From Stieleria sp. JC731 (GTDB taxonomy: Bacteria > Planctomycetota > Planctomycetia > Pirellulales > Pirellulaceae): a stretch of 64,000 bases of DNA. The notes beneath the pieces are model-generated. The model did not search any database, had not been told where the DNA came from, and saw only the letters and a program-made list of their open reading frames with translations. Shown one piece after another: positions 27,150 to 39,945 of this stretch. The stretch spans positions 992,001 to 1,056,000 of the forward strand of contig NZ_JAJKFQ010000011.1 of assembly GCF_020966635.1 (NCBI RefSeq). Reading direction: 5' to 3'. The position numbers and the translations under genes were made by a program. Position 1 is the first letter of the stretch. The number at the start of each line of letters is the position of its first letter.

Positions 27150-29218
<2,069 letters not shown>

Positions 29219-29269
29219 TCTCTGCCAAATTGATTGACGCCTTTTAGGCTTGTCAGACAAAACTATCGA

Positions 29270-29297
29270 AAGGGTTCCGGCAAATGTCGGAACCCTT
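29270..29297 (+). terminator. Rho-independent terminator of eno
   Basis: A perfect 10-bp stem (aagggttccg with cggaaccctt) with an 8-nt loop lies 52 bp after the enolase stop. It is followed by cttcttt. Confidence 0.82.
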
Positions 29298-29422
29298 CTT
29301 TAATGGGTATGAGTCGATGCCGCGCTGGTGTGCGAGCGAAGAAGACTCTTTGGCCGCCAGCTTATTTAAGCCGAAACGCGCCAGCTTGTTTCTGACAGAG
29401 CCATTGCTGGCCGAGTCGTCGC

Positions 29423-30960
<1,538 letters not shown>

Positions 30961-30999
30961 TCACTGGAGGATGATGTTCAGTGCAATACGGCAGCTTTC

Positions 31000-32379
31000 T
31001 CAGTCACCACGAAGCTTCAAACCGAGGTCGGTCAGCTTTTCGCGAACTTCGGTCAAGCTAGTCACACCAAAGTTCTTGCACTCAAGAAGCTCGTCACCGG
31101 TTTTACGAAGCAATTCGCCGATCGTGTTCAGTTGCAAACGAGCCATACATTTGCGTGCACGAACGGAGAGGTTCAGATCCGAAATCGGACGCTCCAGCAT
31201 CGCCTGCTCGTCGGGAGACAGGTGGCTGGTGTCGACCGGTGGGTCGGCAGTTTTCTTTTCGTGTGCGAACTGACCGAGCTTGAGGCCCTTGGAGGTCAGC
31301 ATTTCGCGAATTTCGATCAAGCTGGTTTCGCCAAAGTTTTTGCTCGACAGCAGCTCGGATTCGGTCGTGCGAGTCAGATCGCCGATCGATTCGATGCCCA
31401 TCTTCGACAAGCAGTTGCGGCTTCGAACACTGAGTTCAAAGTTCGCGACCGGCATTGCCAAGGTTTGAGTCAGGCGATCATTGCGACGCTGCATTTCTTC
31501 GTCGTACAGCATGTTGCCGTTTGCCGAAGCGTCTTTGACGTACAGGCGAGTACGCGGATCGTGTGGATGTGAATCCAGGATTCGCTTGTAGCAAGCTTGC
31601 GCCTTATCGAATTCGTTGCGGTCTTCGTAGATCAGCCCAAGGTTGATCAGTGCACCGACTCCGGTTGGGAACGCTTTCGCAGCCCGCTCGTAAAGCTTGA
31701 TTGCTTCTTCGTCGTTGCCCATTCGATCGTTTTCCCATGCCAAGCCAAACAAAGCTCCCGCATGGTTTTCGTCGGTTTGGACAGCACGCTGGTAAAGCGT
31801 GATTGCTTCTTCGCGACGACCGCCGAGGTAAGCAACCGTCGAAGCACGTTGGTACATGTATTCGGCAGTCTGCTCGGCAGGGCCAAAGATGTCGTCGAGC
31901 AACATCATGGCCTTTTCGATTCGGCCTGCATATCGATTTGATTCCGCGATGAAGATCTTGCATTGATCTTCGTTGTATCCCGCGGTCTGTGCTTTTTCGT
32001 AGGTTTGAATGGCATCATCGTAACGCTTCAGCTCGAACATACTTCGAGCGGCGTAGAACAATGCCGTCGCGCTGCCGTCAGCAGCTTGCAGAGTTCCAAG
32101 TGACTCCGAGAAACGGCCCAACAGGAATTGGCAAACACCCATTTTGGTTTTGCCAGCCGGTGTGATGTTCTCGTCGTGTTCCATTTCGGACACGGCATCG
32201 CGAAGTTCGGCAAAATGACCGTAGTTCTCCGCGATCATCTGACGAATCTCCACTACGTCATTCGGGCCGAACGAATTGTTCGACAGAATGAGTTCTTTCA
32301 AGTCGACGACGTCCAGTTCGACTTCATTCATCAGGTCCAGTTTCTCCTGCCCGATCGGCGATGGGCTGTTGAAGGACAT
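31000..32379 (-). CDS. TPR protein with two RNA polymerase alpha-CTD domains
   Basis: The 459-residue protein has an array of tetratricopeptide repeats (about residues 60-300; for example AEYMYQRASTVAYLGGRREEAITLYQRAV and ALINLGLIYEDRNEFDKAQACYKRIL). Two copies of the C-terminal domain of the RNA polymerase alpha subunit follow (about 314-369 and 402-459). In the first, LSVRSRNCL and SKNFGETSLIEI keep the residues equivalent to Arg265, Asn268, Gly296 and Ser299 of E. coli alpha, which contact UP-element DNA. In the second the Asn is Lys. There is no alpha N-terminal domain, so it is not an RpoA. A role as a DNA-binding or polymerase-associated adaptor is an inference. The Met at 32379 was chosen over 32532 because the extra residues lack domain character. 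Confidence 0.9.
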   Translation of the reverse strand: MSFNSPSPIGQEKLDLMNEVELDVVDLKELILSNNSFGPNDVVEIRQMIAENYGHFAELRDAVSEMEHDENITPAGKTKMGVCQFLLGRFSESLGTLQAADGSATALFYAARSMFELKRYDDAIQTYEKAQTAGYNEDQCKIFIAESNRYAGRIEKAMMLLDDIFGPAEQTAEYMYQRASTVAYLGGRREEAITLYQRAVQTDENHAGALFGLAWENDRMGNDEEAIKLYERAAKAFPTGVGALINLGLIYEDRNEFDKAQACYKRILDSHPHDPRTRLYVKDASANGNMLYDEEMQRRNDRLTQTLAMPVANFELSVRSRNCLSKMGIESIGDLTRTTESELLSSKNFGETSLIEIREMLTSKGLKLGQFAHEKKTADPPVDTSHLSPDEQAMLERPISDLNLSVRARKCMARLQLNTIGELLRKTGDELLECKNFGVTSLTEVREKLTDLGLKLRGD

Positions 32380-32895
32380 AGTGGCTTTCGGTGGTCTCAA
32401 CGGTCGAGACACGCCGAAGCTGGGGCTAAACGCGTGGGGAATCTCCCCAGGATTGGAATATTTACCGAAAAAAAAGTTTTTTGTCGAGTCGTGGCACGCG
32501 GATCGCTCAGATTCGGGCACAAAACCCGCCAATTTTTGTCCAGATAGTTGGCTTCGGTACGCCTTTGCGTCGATTTTGAGCGTTTTTGGAAGATTCCGGC
32601 CCTGAGAATTTTATCCGTGCGAACACTGACGGTCGGGCAATGCTCTCTTCTTTTCGCACGCGTGGTGCATGACATCGCTTGCCCCTCCAGTGCTGGGTTC
32701 GTTGGCAAAGCTGATGTGAGTTTGCTTTTGTTTTCCACCCACGCCTGAATTCGCTGGCGCTCGACAACTGATTTAAGTAATTCCTGCCAACGTGAAAAAC
32801 ACATCGAAAGCACCCTGGTCGAGACAGGAATCGTTTTGTAATTTGCTGGACATCGATCACTTCGGCGTCCGATATAGTTCGGCACAAGTGAGCAT
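32380..32895. other. Intergenic region between the TPR gene and tRNA-Thr
   Basis: These 516 bp hold the promoter side of the minus-strand TPR gene and the upstream side of the tRNA. A run of eight A followed by g and six T (about 32467-32481) could form a weak A/T hairpin. No protein frame of credible character or known RNA motif was recognised. Confidence 0.45.
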
Positions 32896-32968
32896 GCCGA
32901 CGTAGCTCAGCTGGTAGAGCGTCGCATTCGTAATGCGCAGGTCGCCGGTTCAAATCCGGCCGTCGGCT
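32896..32968 (+). tRNA. tRNA-Thr, anticodon CGT
   Basis: A complete 73-nt cloverleaf is readable. The acceptor stem GCCGACG/CGTCGGC is perfect, and the D arm is GCTC...GAGC. The anticodon loop TTCGTAA gives anticodon CGT, which reads ACG (Thr). The T arm GCCGG-TTCAAAT-CCGGC is perfect. The discriminator base is T and no CCA is encoded. One mismatch (T27 with C43) lies at the top of the anticodon stem. Confidence 0.95.
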
Positions 32969-33495
32969 CTTTGGCATCCTCAAAGCGAAATCACATTGCC
33001 TTTCTAAGGCTGTTGCTTTTTAAGATTTCGCAGCCCACGGACCCAGATCATTCGGACCGCCGGTTCGCTCTTCTGTTCCGGTCCTATCAGTGCTTCCTGT
33101 CAAACAGTGAAGCACGTCTGATTGTACCTTGGTCGATTAACACAGCGAAGACATGTGGTTTTTCGCTTGAACCGGTTTAGCGATGGGTAACCAGCAAGTA
33201 TGCGTGTGAGTTTGTCCTGTCGACGAACGCAACCAAACAGCGTCATCTGTGCTGAAATCGCCACTTGCGATTTTGGTTGGACAGCAGGCTGATTTGTGCT
33301 GTCGCGTGGAACTTTGAGAGGCGAGGTCGGTGTTTCCTCGCTGTGTTGAGACTATCTTGGATGCTCGCTGTTTGCAGTGATCGCTGTAACTTCGGCTAAG
33401 CCCTTCCTGCTATGGAGCTCAGCCTTTTATAATCAAGTTCGCGGATCAATATGTGCTCGTTTGACGGACAATCTTCTCGGCATCTGGAGAAAGAA
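32969..33495. other. Intergenic region after tRNA-Thr
   Basis: These 527 bp lie between the tRNA and the LexA-like gene. No repeat of the tRNA 3' end, no integrase remnant and no coding frame with family features was found. A gaggcgagg/cctcgc pair near 33320-33345 could form a short hairpin. The promoter of the downstream small gene must lie in its right part. Confidence 0.4.
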
Positions 33496-33750
33496 ATGGA
33501 CCCACAATCCGATGAATTCACATACAAGCAGGGCCAATATCTCGCATTTATCGATGCGTATGTCAAATTGAATCGGCGTGCACCAGCAGAGTCAGATTTC
33601 CAACGCTACTTTCGCGTATCACCGCCAACGGTTCACAACATGAGCAAGACGCTCACAGCAAGGCAACTGATTGAGCGGAAACCCGGAGTCGCACGAAGCA
33701 TCACATTGCGAATTGACAGCGATAGGATCCCGCCGCTTGATGAGGCATGA
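33496..33750 (+). CDS. Orphan LexA-type winged-helix DNA-binding protein
   Basis: This 84-residue protein matches the N-terminal DNA-binding domain of LexA: a first helix QGQYLAFIDAYVKLNRRAPAESDFQRYFRVSPPTVHNM, then LTARQLIERKPGVARSITLR. The LexA autopeptidase domain (Ser/Lys dyad) is absent, so it is not an SOS repressor. It would act as a small DNA-binding protein of unknown target. An aggtgg-like site is absent, but ggagaaag lies a few bases before the ATG. It stands alone beside a tRNA gene, and the spacing on both sides is wide. Such lone LexA-like domains occur in many bacteria, often as accessory genes. Confidence 0.8.
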   Translation: MDPQSDEFTYKQGQYLAFIDAYVKLNRRAPAESDFQRYFRVSPPTVHNMSKTLTARQLIERKPGVARSITLRIDSDRIPPLDEA

Positions 33751-33901
33751 CACGATGATCGGGCCGTAGCAACATCTTTTACTGACGCGACACGTAGAAA
33801 ATCAGCGAACCGAGATGTGAAAGGCAGCCGCTGAAAACACCGGTTGCGAAATCCTGGTTTCCCGGCGGCGGCTCCATTGCCGCCGCCGTTCAAGTGGCTA
33901 G

Positions 33902-34852
33902 CTAGATGCGGAGCATCGTTGCCGTTTGATTTAGGTTGGCCATCGTTGCTGATTGTTCTTCGACGGCAGCGGCAATCGAGTGCATGCTTTCGGTGACGAT
34001 TCGAATGCGTTCATTCAAACTGGATGAAGCTTGGACATTCGACGCGATCAGGGTGCGAATGTCGTCGACCGTTTCGCCAATGCTGTCGGTCGCACTCGCT
34101 GTCTGTTTGGCAAGTTCCTTTACCTCGTTGGCAACCACCGCGAATCCCTTGCCGGCTTCACCGGCACGAGCGGACTCGATCGTGGCGTTAAGGGCCAGCA
34201 AGTTTGTTTGTTCGGCCAAGCCACGGATCGTTTCGACTACGTCGACAATCAATTGGCTACTCTGTTCGAGTCGGGTAACGGATTGAACGTTTGACGAAAT
34301 CTCTTCTTCCGTCTTGGTAACTTGGTGAGCCGTTTGGGTCAGTTGTGAAGAGATTTCGTTGATCGTTTCGACCATCTGTTCGATGCTCGTTGCGACCGCT
34401 TCGCCGACCTGGACATTGGATGTCTCTTTCTCGACCGCGTTTGTGATCTCTTTCGCAAATTTCAGAATCTTGAAGGGCTTCCCGTACTGGTCCAGCAGCG
34501 GGTAGTAGCTTGCGTCGAGCCAGATTTGAGTGCCGTCACTTCGAATGCGACGGAATCTTCCCGAGTGCGGTTCACCGCTGCGGAGCACTCGCCAAAACTG
34601 CTCGTAAGCAGCGCTTCCGGCTTCATGCGGATCCATGAAAATGCGGTGGTGCATGCCGACGATTTCATCCTCTGATCGATATCGCATCGCTTGCAGGAAG
34701 TTGTCGTTTGCCTCAATGATTGTCCCGTCCATGTTGAACTCGATCACCGCCTGGACGTTACTGATCGCGTCGAGTTTAGACTTGGAGTCCCACAACTCGT
34801 CTAGTTTTTCCTCGTCCTCGACAGCCGTGCTTGAATTCCAAAGCCATCCCAT
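33902..34852 (-). CDS. Soluble PAS-domain chemoreceptor (methyl-accepting chemotaxis protein-like)
   Basis: The 316-residue protein has one PAS domain (about residues 30-140: [21 protein letters not shown] and [19 protein letters not shown]). An MCP signalling domain follows, with the hairpin tip [39 protein letters not shown]. No transmembrane helix is present, so it is cytosolic, sensing through PAS in the manner of Aer-like or energy-taxis receptors. The sequence ends soon after the second coiled-coil arm, and the usual C-terminal pentapeptide for CheR/CheB binding is absent. With flagellar genes in the same window it is a plausible input to motility, but no che genes are near. Confidence 0.9.
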   Translation of the reverse strand: MGWLWNSSTAVEDEEKLDELWDSKSKLDAISNVQAVIEFNMDGTIIEANDNFLQAMRYRSEDEIVGMHHRIFMDPHEAGSAAYEQFWRVLRSGEPHSGRFRRIRSDGTQIWLDASYYPLLDQYGKPFKILKFAKEITNAVEKETSNVQVGEAVATSIEQMVETINEISSQLTQTAHQVTKTEEEISSNVQSVTRLEQSSQLIVDVVETIRGLAEQTNLLALNATIESARAGEAGKGFAVVANEVKELAKQTASATDSIGETVDDIRTLIASNVQASSSLNERIRIVTESMHSIAAAVEEQSATMANLNQTATMLRI

Positions 34853-35166
34853 TCGAAGCCCTCTTGTGCGACGTTGCGCCGTCTAGATTCCAGCATGATT
34901 TGAAAGCCTCCCCACGTTGACCGTTGGAGGTTGGCCTAACGAAGCTAAGTGTTGGAGCGCGGGGGGCTGAGTAGCGATCTCAATCGATACTTTTCGTTTG
35001 ATTGACGGCGAACATTCCGGCGACGTCAGCTTTGTGTGACGGTGGAGCGTCGCTTTTGTCCGGCGTCTTGAGATGGTCCAACGGTTTACTCGGATATTAA
35101 CGGTCGTTTTCACGATTGGCAGCTTTCTACAGTGCTGTCCCGCACTTCAATTCGACTTCCCTGTTA
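34853..35166. promoter_or_regulatory. Divergent region between the chemoreceptor and photolyase genes
   Basis: These 314 bp separate divergent start codons. It must hold both promoters. No specific operator or structured RNA was recognised. Confidence 0.4.
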
Positions 35167-36678
35167 GTGACCGCCCTCTTGATCCTTCTGATTTTCCCTC
35201 ACCAACTGTTCGATCCTCATCCAGGAATTGACCTACAGCCAGATGAAGTGCTGTTTATCGAAGACAGCCTGTTCTTCGGGGATACGCAGTATCCGGCAAA
35301 GTTTCATCTGCAAAAGCTTTGGTTGCATCGCGCATCGATGCGACGCTACGCGGACAGGTTGTCGGATCAGGAAATGCAGCTGCACTATCTTGCCTACGAG
35401 CCAGGCGAAGTGCTGAAGCATCAGTTAAAACGGCACTTCGATGGTCAAGCATCGACCGATGGCGATTGGGCTGTGGTTGATCCCGTGGACTTCATTCTCG
35501 AAAAGCGACTACGCGCCGCTGCCAAGCAATTCGGTGCCAAGCTGGAGGTGCTGCAAACGCCAGGGTTCATTAACACCCCTGAAGAAAACCATTCGTATCG
35601 AAGTGAAAAGTCGCGATGGTACATGGCAGACTTTTACAAGTGGCAGCGTAGACGGATGAACGTCTTGATCGATTCTGAAGGCGAGCCGCAAGGCGGACAA
35701 TGGAGTTTCGATGAGGACAATCGCAAGAAGGTCCCCAAGAAGCTGCTCAAGGACTTACCAACGCTGACATCCTTCCGCAGAAACGAGATTGATAAGGAGG
35801 CGTGTGAATCGGTTGCTGAGCAGTTTGCTGACAACCCAGGGTCTTTGGACGAACTTTATTATCCAACCACACACAGCCAGGCCGAACGTTGGCTTGAAGA
35901 CTTTGTTGCGCAGCGGTTGGAGAACTTCGGACCCTATGAAGACGCGATCGAAGAAGGCCAATCATGGCTTTGGCATAGCGTTTTGACCCCGGCGTTAAAC
36001 ATCGGCTTGCTTACACCCCAACAAGTCATCGATGAAGCATTGGCCTATGCTGACAAAAATGATACTCCGATCAACTCGATCGAAGGCTTCGTCAGGCAAG
36101 TGATCGGATGGCGCGAGTTCATGCGGGCGACCTATCAGGATCTCGGCGTCAAAATGCGGACGACCAATCACTGGAAGCATCATCGCGCGTTGCCGTCGTG
36201 CTTCTACGATGGTTCCACCGGGATTGACCCAATCGATGATACCATTCGCCGATTGCTTGAAACTGGATATTGTCACCACATCGAAAGGCTGATGGTCTTG
36301 GGCGGATTCATGTTCCTCTGTGAGATCGATCCGGATGACATTTATCGCTGGTTCATGGAGATGTTCATCGACAGCTATGACTGGGTGATGGTTCCCAATG
36401 TTTACGCGATGAGTCAAAACGCTGATGGCGGACAGATCACAACGAAGCCGTACTTTTCCGGTTCGTCCTATGTCCGCAAGATGAGCCACTATGCGAAGGG
36501 CCCATGGTGCGATGTTTGGGACGGTCTGTATTGGCGATGGATATGGATTCACCGAGATGAGCTTTCTCAGAATCCACGCTGGGCGATGATGTGCAGTATG
36601 GCTGAGAAGATGGACGACGCCAAAATGAAAGCCCACCTAGAGAACGCCGAGAATTTCTTAAAGCAAATCTCGCGTTGA
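35167..36678 (+). CDS. FeS-BCP/PhrB-type photolyase-related protein lacking most cluster cysteines
   Basis: The 503-residue product is a full-length member of the photolyase-related (DPRP) family. The N-terminus is LLILLIFPHQLFDPHPG, and the C-terminal FAD domain includes the CHHIERLMVLGGFMFLCEIDP region and a NADGGQITTKPYFSGSSYVRKMSHY stretch. FeS-BCP photolyases bind a [4Fe-4S] cluster with four Cys. Here the region that normally reads YCxxC...CP is shortened to YAKGPWCDVWDGLYW. One Cys remains, two are Ala and Pro, and the first cluster Cys (about 36225) appears replaced by Ile. The family repairs (6-4) photoproducts with light. The start is uncertain: TTG at 35116 or GTG at 35167, neither with a clear ribosome binding site. 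Confidence 0.8.
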   Translation: MTALLILLIFPHQLFDPHPGIDLQPDEVLFIEDSLFFGDTQYPAKFHLQKLWLHRASMRRYADRLSDQEMQLHYLAYEPGEVLKHQLKRHFDGQASTDGDWAVVDPVDFILEKRLRAAAKQFGAKLEVLQTPGFINTPEENHSYRSEKSRWYMADFYKWQRRRMNVLIDSEGEPQGGQWSFDEDNRKKVPKKLLKDLPTLTSFRRNEIDKEACESVAEQFADNPGSLDELYYPTTHSQAERWLEDFVAQRLENFGPYEDAIEEGQSWLWHSVLTPALNIGLLTPQQVIDEALAYADKNDTPINSIEGFVRQVIGWREFMRATYQDLGVKMRTTNHWKHHRALPSCFYDGSTGIDPIDDTIRRLLETGYCHHIERLMVLGGFMFLCEIDPDDIYRWFMEMFIDSYDWVMVPNVYAMSQNADGGQITTKPYFSGSSYVRKMSHYAKGPWCDVWDGLYWRWIWIHRDELSQNPRWAMMCSMAEKMDDAKMKAHLENAENFLKQISR

Positions 36679-36744
36679 TCAAACGCACGACGCCTTCAAC
36701 TTAGGCCGTGCGTCTAAAGGAAACTCACGCAGCCATAGCCCCGC

Positions 36745-37500
36745 TTATTTAAGCGAACGAGCGTCCTTTTCGGCGATTTGCACATCAGCCGATTCCGTGC
36801 CTGGAATGTTGGGCGATTGCTTGGCGTCGATTGCCGCGATCCAAGTTTTTGGATCGTTGCCAAGGTCTTGGTCCATCACGTCACGCAAGCTGTCCATCGC
36901 CAAGTAAACGGTCGCCGGATCTTGCTCTTCCAGAATTACACGAAGGGCATTGGTCGGCATCGCACCTTTGTGGTTTTTCAAGGCTGCGATCGCGGAATGT
37001 TTGACGTCGATTTCGGTCGTCGATCCCAGCGTTTGTGCGAGCATCTGGACCGCTTCAGGCTCTTTGCGAACGCCTAGCGACTGACAGCAAGCGGTTTGAA
37101 CCTTGATGCTTTCGTCGCCAAGCCCTTTTTCGATCAGGTTCAAGGACTTCTGCGATGATTTGAGCCCTGAAGCCGCATGGACGGCGTGGAAACGCATTTC
37201 GGGACTTGGGTCGGTATCGATGATTCGCTCAAGGTGATCGGCCCAAAAGTCCTGCTCTTTCTCGGGCATCTCTGCGATTTGGCCCGATAGTGAGCGAATT
37301 TGGCTAAGCCGTTCATGGTCTGTTACACCCAGGGCTTCATCCTTTTTCCACGCCCACATGGTGTAGTAAGGATTCATCGTTTTCAGTCCGTACATAGGGC
37401 CGTCGTGGCACCCGCCTAGTACGGTGCAAGTCATCGCGATCAGCAGCAATCGCAGCGCAACAAGACTGTATTTCTGGTTCATCGTTGATTGCGTTTGCAT
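36745..37500 (-). CDS. HEAT-repeat lipoprotein, function unknown
   Basis: The 251-residue protein carries a lipoprotein signal (LRLLLIAMTCTVLGGC, lipobox LGGC). A mature region with HEAT-like helical pairs follows, such as MRFHAVHAASGLKSSQKSLNLIEKGLGDESIKVQTACCQSLGV and the next DVKHSAIAALKNHKGAM. It should be anchored to a membrane and bind other proteins. The start was placed at the ATG at 37500; a second Met six codons later (37482) is possible. No function can be given. It is convergent with the photolyase gene. Confidence 0.75.
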   Translation of the reverse strand: MQTQSTMNQKYSLVALRLLLIAMTCTVLGGCHDGPMYGLKTMNPYYTMWAWKKDEALGVTDHERLSQIRSLSGQIAEMPEKEQDFWADHLERIIDTDPSPEMRFHAVHAASGLKSSQKSLNLIEKGLGDESIKVQTACCQSLGVRKEPEAVQMLAQTLGSTTEIDVKHSAIAALKNHKGAMPTNALRVILEEQDPATVYLAMDSLRDVMDQDLGNDPKTWIAAIDAKQSPNIPGTESADVQIAEKDARSLK

Positions 37501-38033
37501 CTCAATCCTATCGCGAAAAACGCTTGTTCCCGGCCAGGTTCGAACGCGAATGGACGCTTTGCTGGCGTCACGCATCTGCCAAAATCCATTTTGGCAACTC
37601 ACTTTTCGATCTCTAGCCGTACCGGTCAATCCTTGGCCACACTCACCCAGCCCGTGATGGCCAGAGCGGCATTTGCCTGCGGAGCACAACAGCTAACCAT
37701 TCGTCGAAATGTCAGCCGTCTACACCGCAGCACCTCAACTAGCAAATGCATTCTGTGGCTGCCAAGCCCACTTCCGCTGCAAACGGGTTTCCCCGGGATT
37801 ACCCCCCAGAGTTTCTCCACTGGCGGTCGAAATCAAAGCATTCGAAGTACCGATTCAGCCGAGGTTTAGCCGCTCTATTCACGCGTTGGCTTTTGGGCTG
37901 GTCGCCTATCGATCAGTCGGCTGTTCGCCGGCGTGAAATTAGGCCACTAGACGGTTTTGGTCCAAAACTTGCGATCGGCGGACTCGGCATTTGCTGTCTA
38001 TCACCGCGATCTTTCGCGTCCAAACCCTTCAAC
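37501..38033. other. Divergent region between the lipoprotein and GH13 genes
   Basis: These 533 bp separate the minus-strand HEAT lipoprotein start from the plus-strand GH13 start. Reading frames cover it on both strands, including an upstream extension of the GH13 frame to 37746, but the residue mix is not protein-like. Both promoters should lie here. No repeat or RNA motif was recognised. Confidence 0.4.
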
Positions 38034-39914
38034 ATGCAGAACGTTATGTCGACAACCCAACTGCCGCCCGAAAAGGACGCTGTCAAATCTTCGAAGTCGT
38101 CATCATCTTCCAAGCAGTCGTCCGACGAGAAGGCGATTGCCGGGATGGGGGCAATCGTGCACCCGAACGGTGTCGCTTTTCGCGTCTGGGCACCGAACGC
38201 CGATCGCGTCGCCGTGATGGGAACATTCAATCAATGGCAGCCGGACCAGCACCCCATGCGATCCGAAGGGAATGGGTACTGGTATTTGAATATTGATCAA
38301 GCGAAGCCTGGGGATGAATACAAATATCGCATCGTCAATGGAAATCAGGAGCTGGACCGGATCGACCCATACGCCAAAGAGGTCACCAACAGCGTTGGCA
38401 ATGCGATCGTCTACGAAGACCGTTTTAATTGGCAGGACGATCGATTTGTTCCACCGACTCATGATGAGCTGGTTATCTACGAGTTGCACATCGGAACGTT
38501 TCACCGAACTCAGGAAGACCATCCGGGAACGTTTGCCGCGGCAATCGAAAAGCTACCGCACTTGGAAAAGCTAGGCGTCAACGCAATCCAGATCATGCCG
38601 GTTGGCGAGTTTGCCGGCGACTGGTCATGGGGATACAACCCCGCGCATCCTTTCGCCGTTGAGCAAGCCTATGGAGGACCTGACGAACTGAAACGGTTGA
38701 TCAAGGCTGCACACGGCCACGGTTTGGCGGTCATCATTGACGTCGTTTACAACCATTTCGGTCCCAGTGATTTGGATCTATGGCAGTTCGACGGATGGAG
38801 TGAAAACGGCAAAGGCGGGATCTATTTTTACAACGATGACCGCTCTTCAACCCCTTGGGGCGAGACCCGGCCTGACTACGGTCGGGGTGAAGTCCGGCAG
38901 TACATTTACGACAATGCGATGATGTGGATGCGTGAGTTCCATGCCGATGGCTTGCGCTACGACATGACTGCTTATATCCGAACGATCTCTGGGATCGGCA
39001 ACGATGATATTGCCGAGGGATGGGGACTGATGCAGTGGATCAATCGGGACATCCGATCCGAGTTTCCAAATTGCATTCTGGTTGCAGAAGACCTGCAGAA
39101 AAACAACTGGCTAACCAAAGGTCCCGACCATGGCGGCGCCGGATTCACGACTCAATGGGATGCAGGCTTTGTGCATCCGATTCGCCAAGTGGTTCAAGAA
39201 ATGGACGATGCCCATCGTGATATGTGGGCCGTTCGTGATGCGTTGTGCAACCGGTACAACGGCGACGCATTTCAGCGAGTCATCTACAGCGAATCACATG
39301 ATGAAGTAGCCAACGGTAAAGCACGGGTCCCGACCGAAATCGACAGCGAAGATGCCGAAGGACGATTCGCGCAAAAGCGAACGGTGCTGGCTGCCGCGAT
39401 GGCGCTGACTGCTCCAGGGATTCCGATGCTCTTCCAAGGACAGGAAATGTTGGAAGACGATTGGTTTGACGATGGTGATCCGCTGCAATGGGATCGTGTC
39501 AAAAGGTTTAAAGGAATCAATCGCCTATTCAAAGACTTGATCAACCTGCGGCTCAACCGTGGTGGCAAAACCGGCGGTCTCAAAGGTCAATTCATCGACA
39601 TGCATCATGTTAACGAAGCCGACAAATTGGTCGCTTTCGTCCGGCGTGATGACGATCCCCAAAACGACGTGGTTGTTGTCGCAAATTTTGCAAACCGGTC
39701 TTGGGCAAGCTACGAAATCGGATTCCCAGATTCGGGCCCCTGGCGATTACGTTTCAATTCCGATTGGACTGGCTACAGTGACGAATTCGATGATTTCCCA
39801 GTCGAAAATGTCGATGCGATCGATCAAGCGCGTGACGGTTTAAAATCTTCGTCGGGCGTTTCGATCGGACCTTATGCCGTGCTGATCTATTCGAAAGAAA
39901 CGTCAGAAGATTGA
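38034..39914 (+). CDS. GH13 alpha-glucan enzyme, branching-enzyme-like, with CBM48
   Basis: The 626-residue cytosolic enzyme has a low-complexity Ser/Lys N-terminus. A CBM48 domain follows (about residues 40-125: VAFRVWAPNADRVAVMGTFNQWQ), then a GH13 barrel. Catalytic segments are present: GLRYDMTAYIRT with the Asp nucleophile, CILVAEDL with the Glu acid, and SESHDEVANGK with the third Asp. The SHDEVxxGK segment and the CBM48 placement resemble 1,4-alpha-glucan branching enzyme, but a maltooligosyltrehalose-type hydrolase cannot be excluded. No other glycogen gene is adjacent. The start is set at the first Met of MQNVMSTTQ; another Met lies at 38046. Confidence 0.87.
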   Translation: MQNVMSTTQLPPEKDAVKSSKSSSSSKQSSDEKAIAGMGAIVHPNGVAFRVWAPNADRVAVMGTFNQWQPDQHPMRSEGNGYWYLNIDQAKPGDEYKYRIVNGNQELDRIDPYAKEVTNSVGNAIVYEDRFNWQDDRFVPPTHDELVIYELHIGTFHRTQEDHPGTFAAAIEKLPHLEKLGVNAIQIMPVGEFAGDWSWGYNPAHPFAVEQAYGGPDELKRLIKAAHGHGLAVIIDVVYNHFGPSDLDLWQFDGWSENGKGGIYFYNDDRSSTPWGETRPDYGRGEVRQYIYDNAMMWMREFHADGLRYDMTAYIRTISGIGNDDIAEGWGLMQWINRDIRSEFPNCILVAEDLQKNNWLTKGPDHGGAGFTTQWDAGFVHPIRQVVQEMDDAHRDMWAVRDALCNRYNGDAFQRVIYSESHDEVANGKARVPTEIDSEDAEGRFAQKRTVLAAAMALTAPGIPMLFQGQEMLEDDWFDDGDPLQWDRVKRFKGINRLFKDLINLRLNRGGKTGGLKGQFIDMHHVNEADKLVAFVRRDDDPQNDVVVVANFANRSWASYEIGFPDSGPWRLRFNSDWTGYSDEFDDFPVENVDAIDQARDGLKSSSGVSIGPYAVLIYSKETSED

Positions 39915-39945
39915 TCTAAATCGACAGGTTCATCGATGGGGCGTC

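Noticed and set aside
32896..33495. Integrated mobile element at tRNA-Thr
   Set aside because: No repeat of the tRNA 3' end, integrase or transposase remnant was seen in the next several kilobases.
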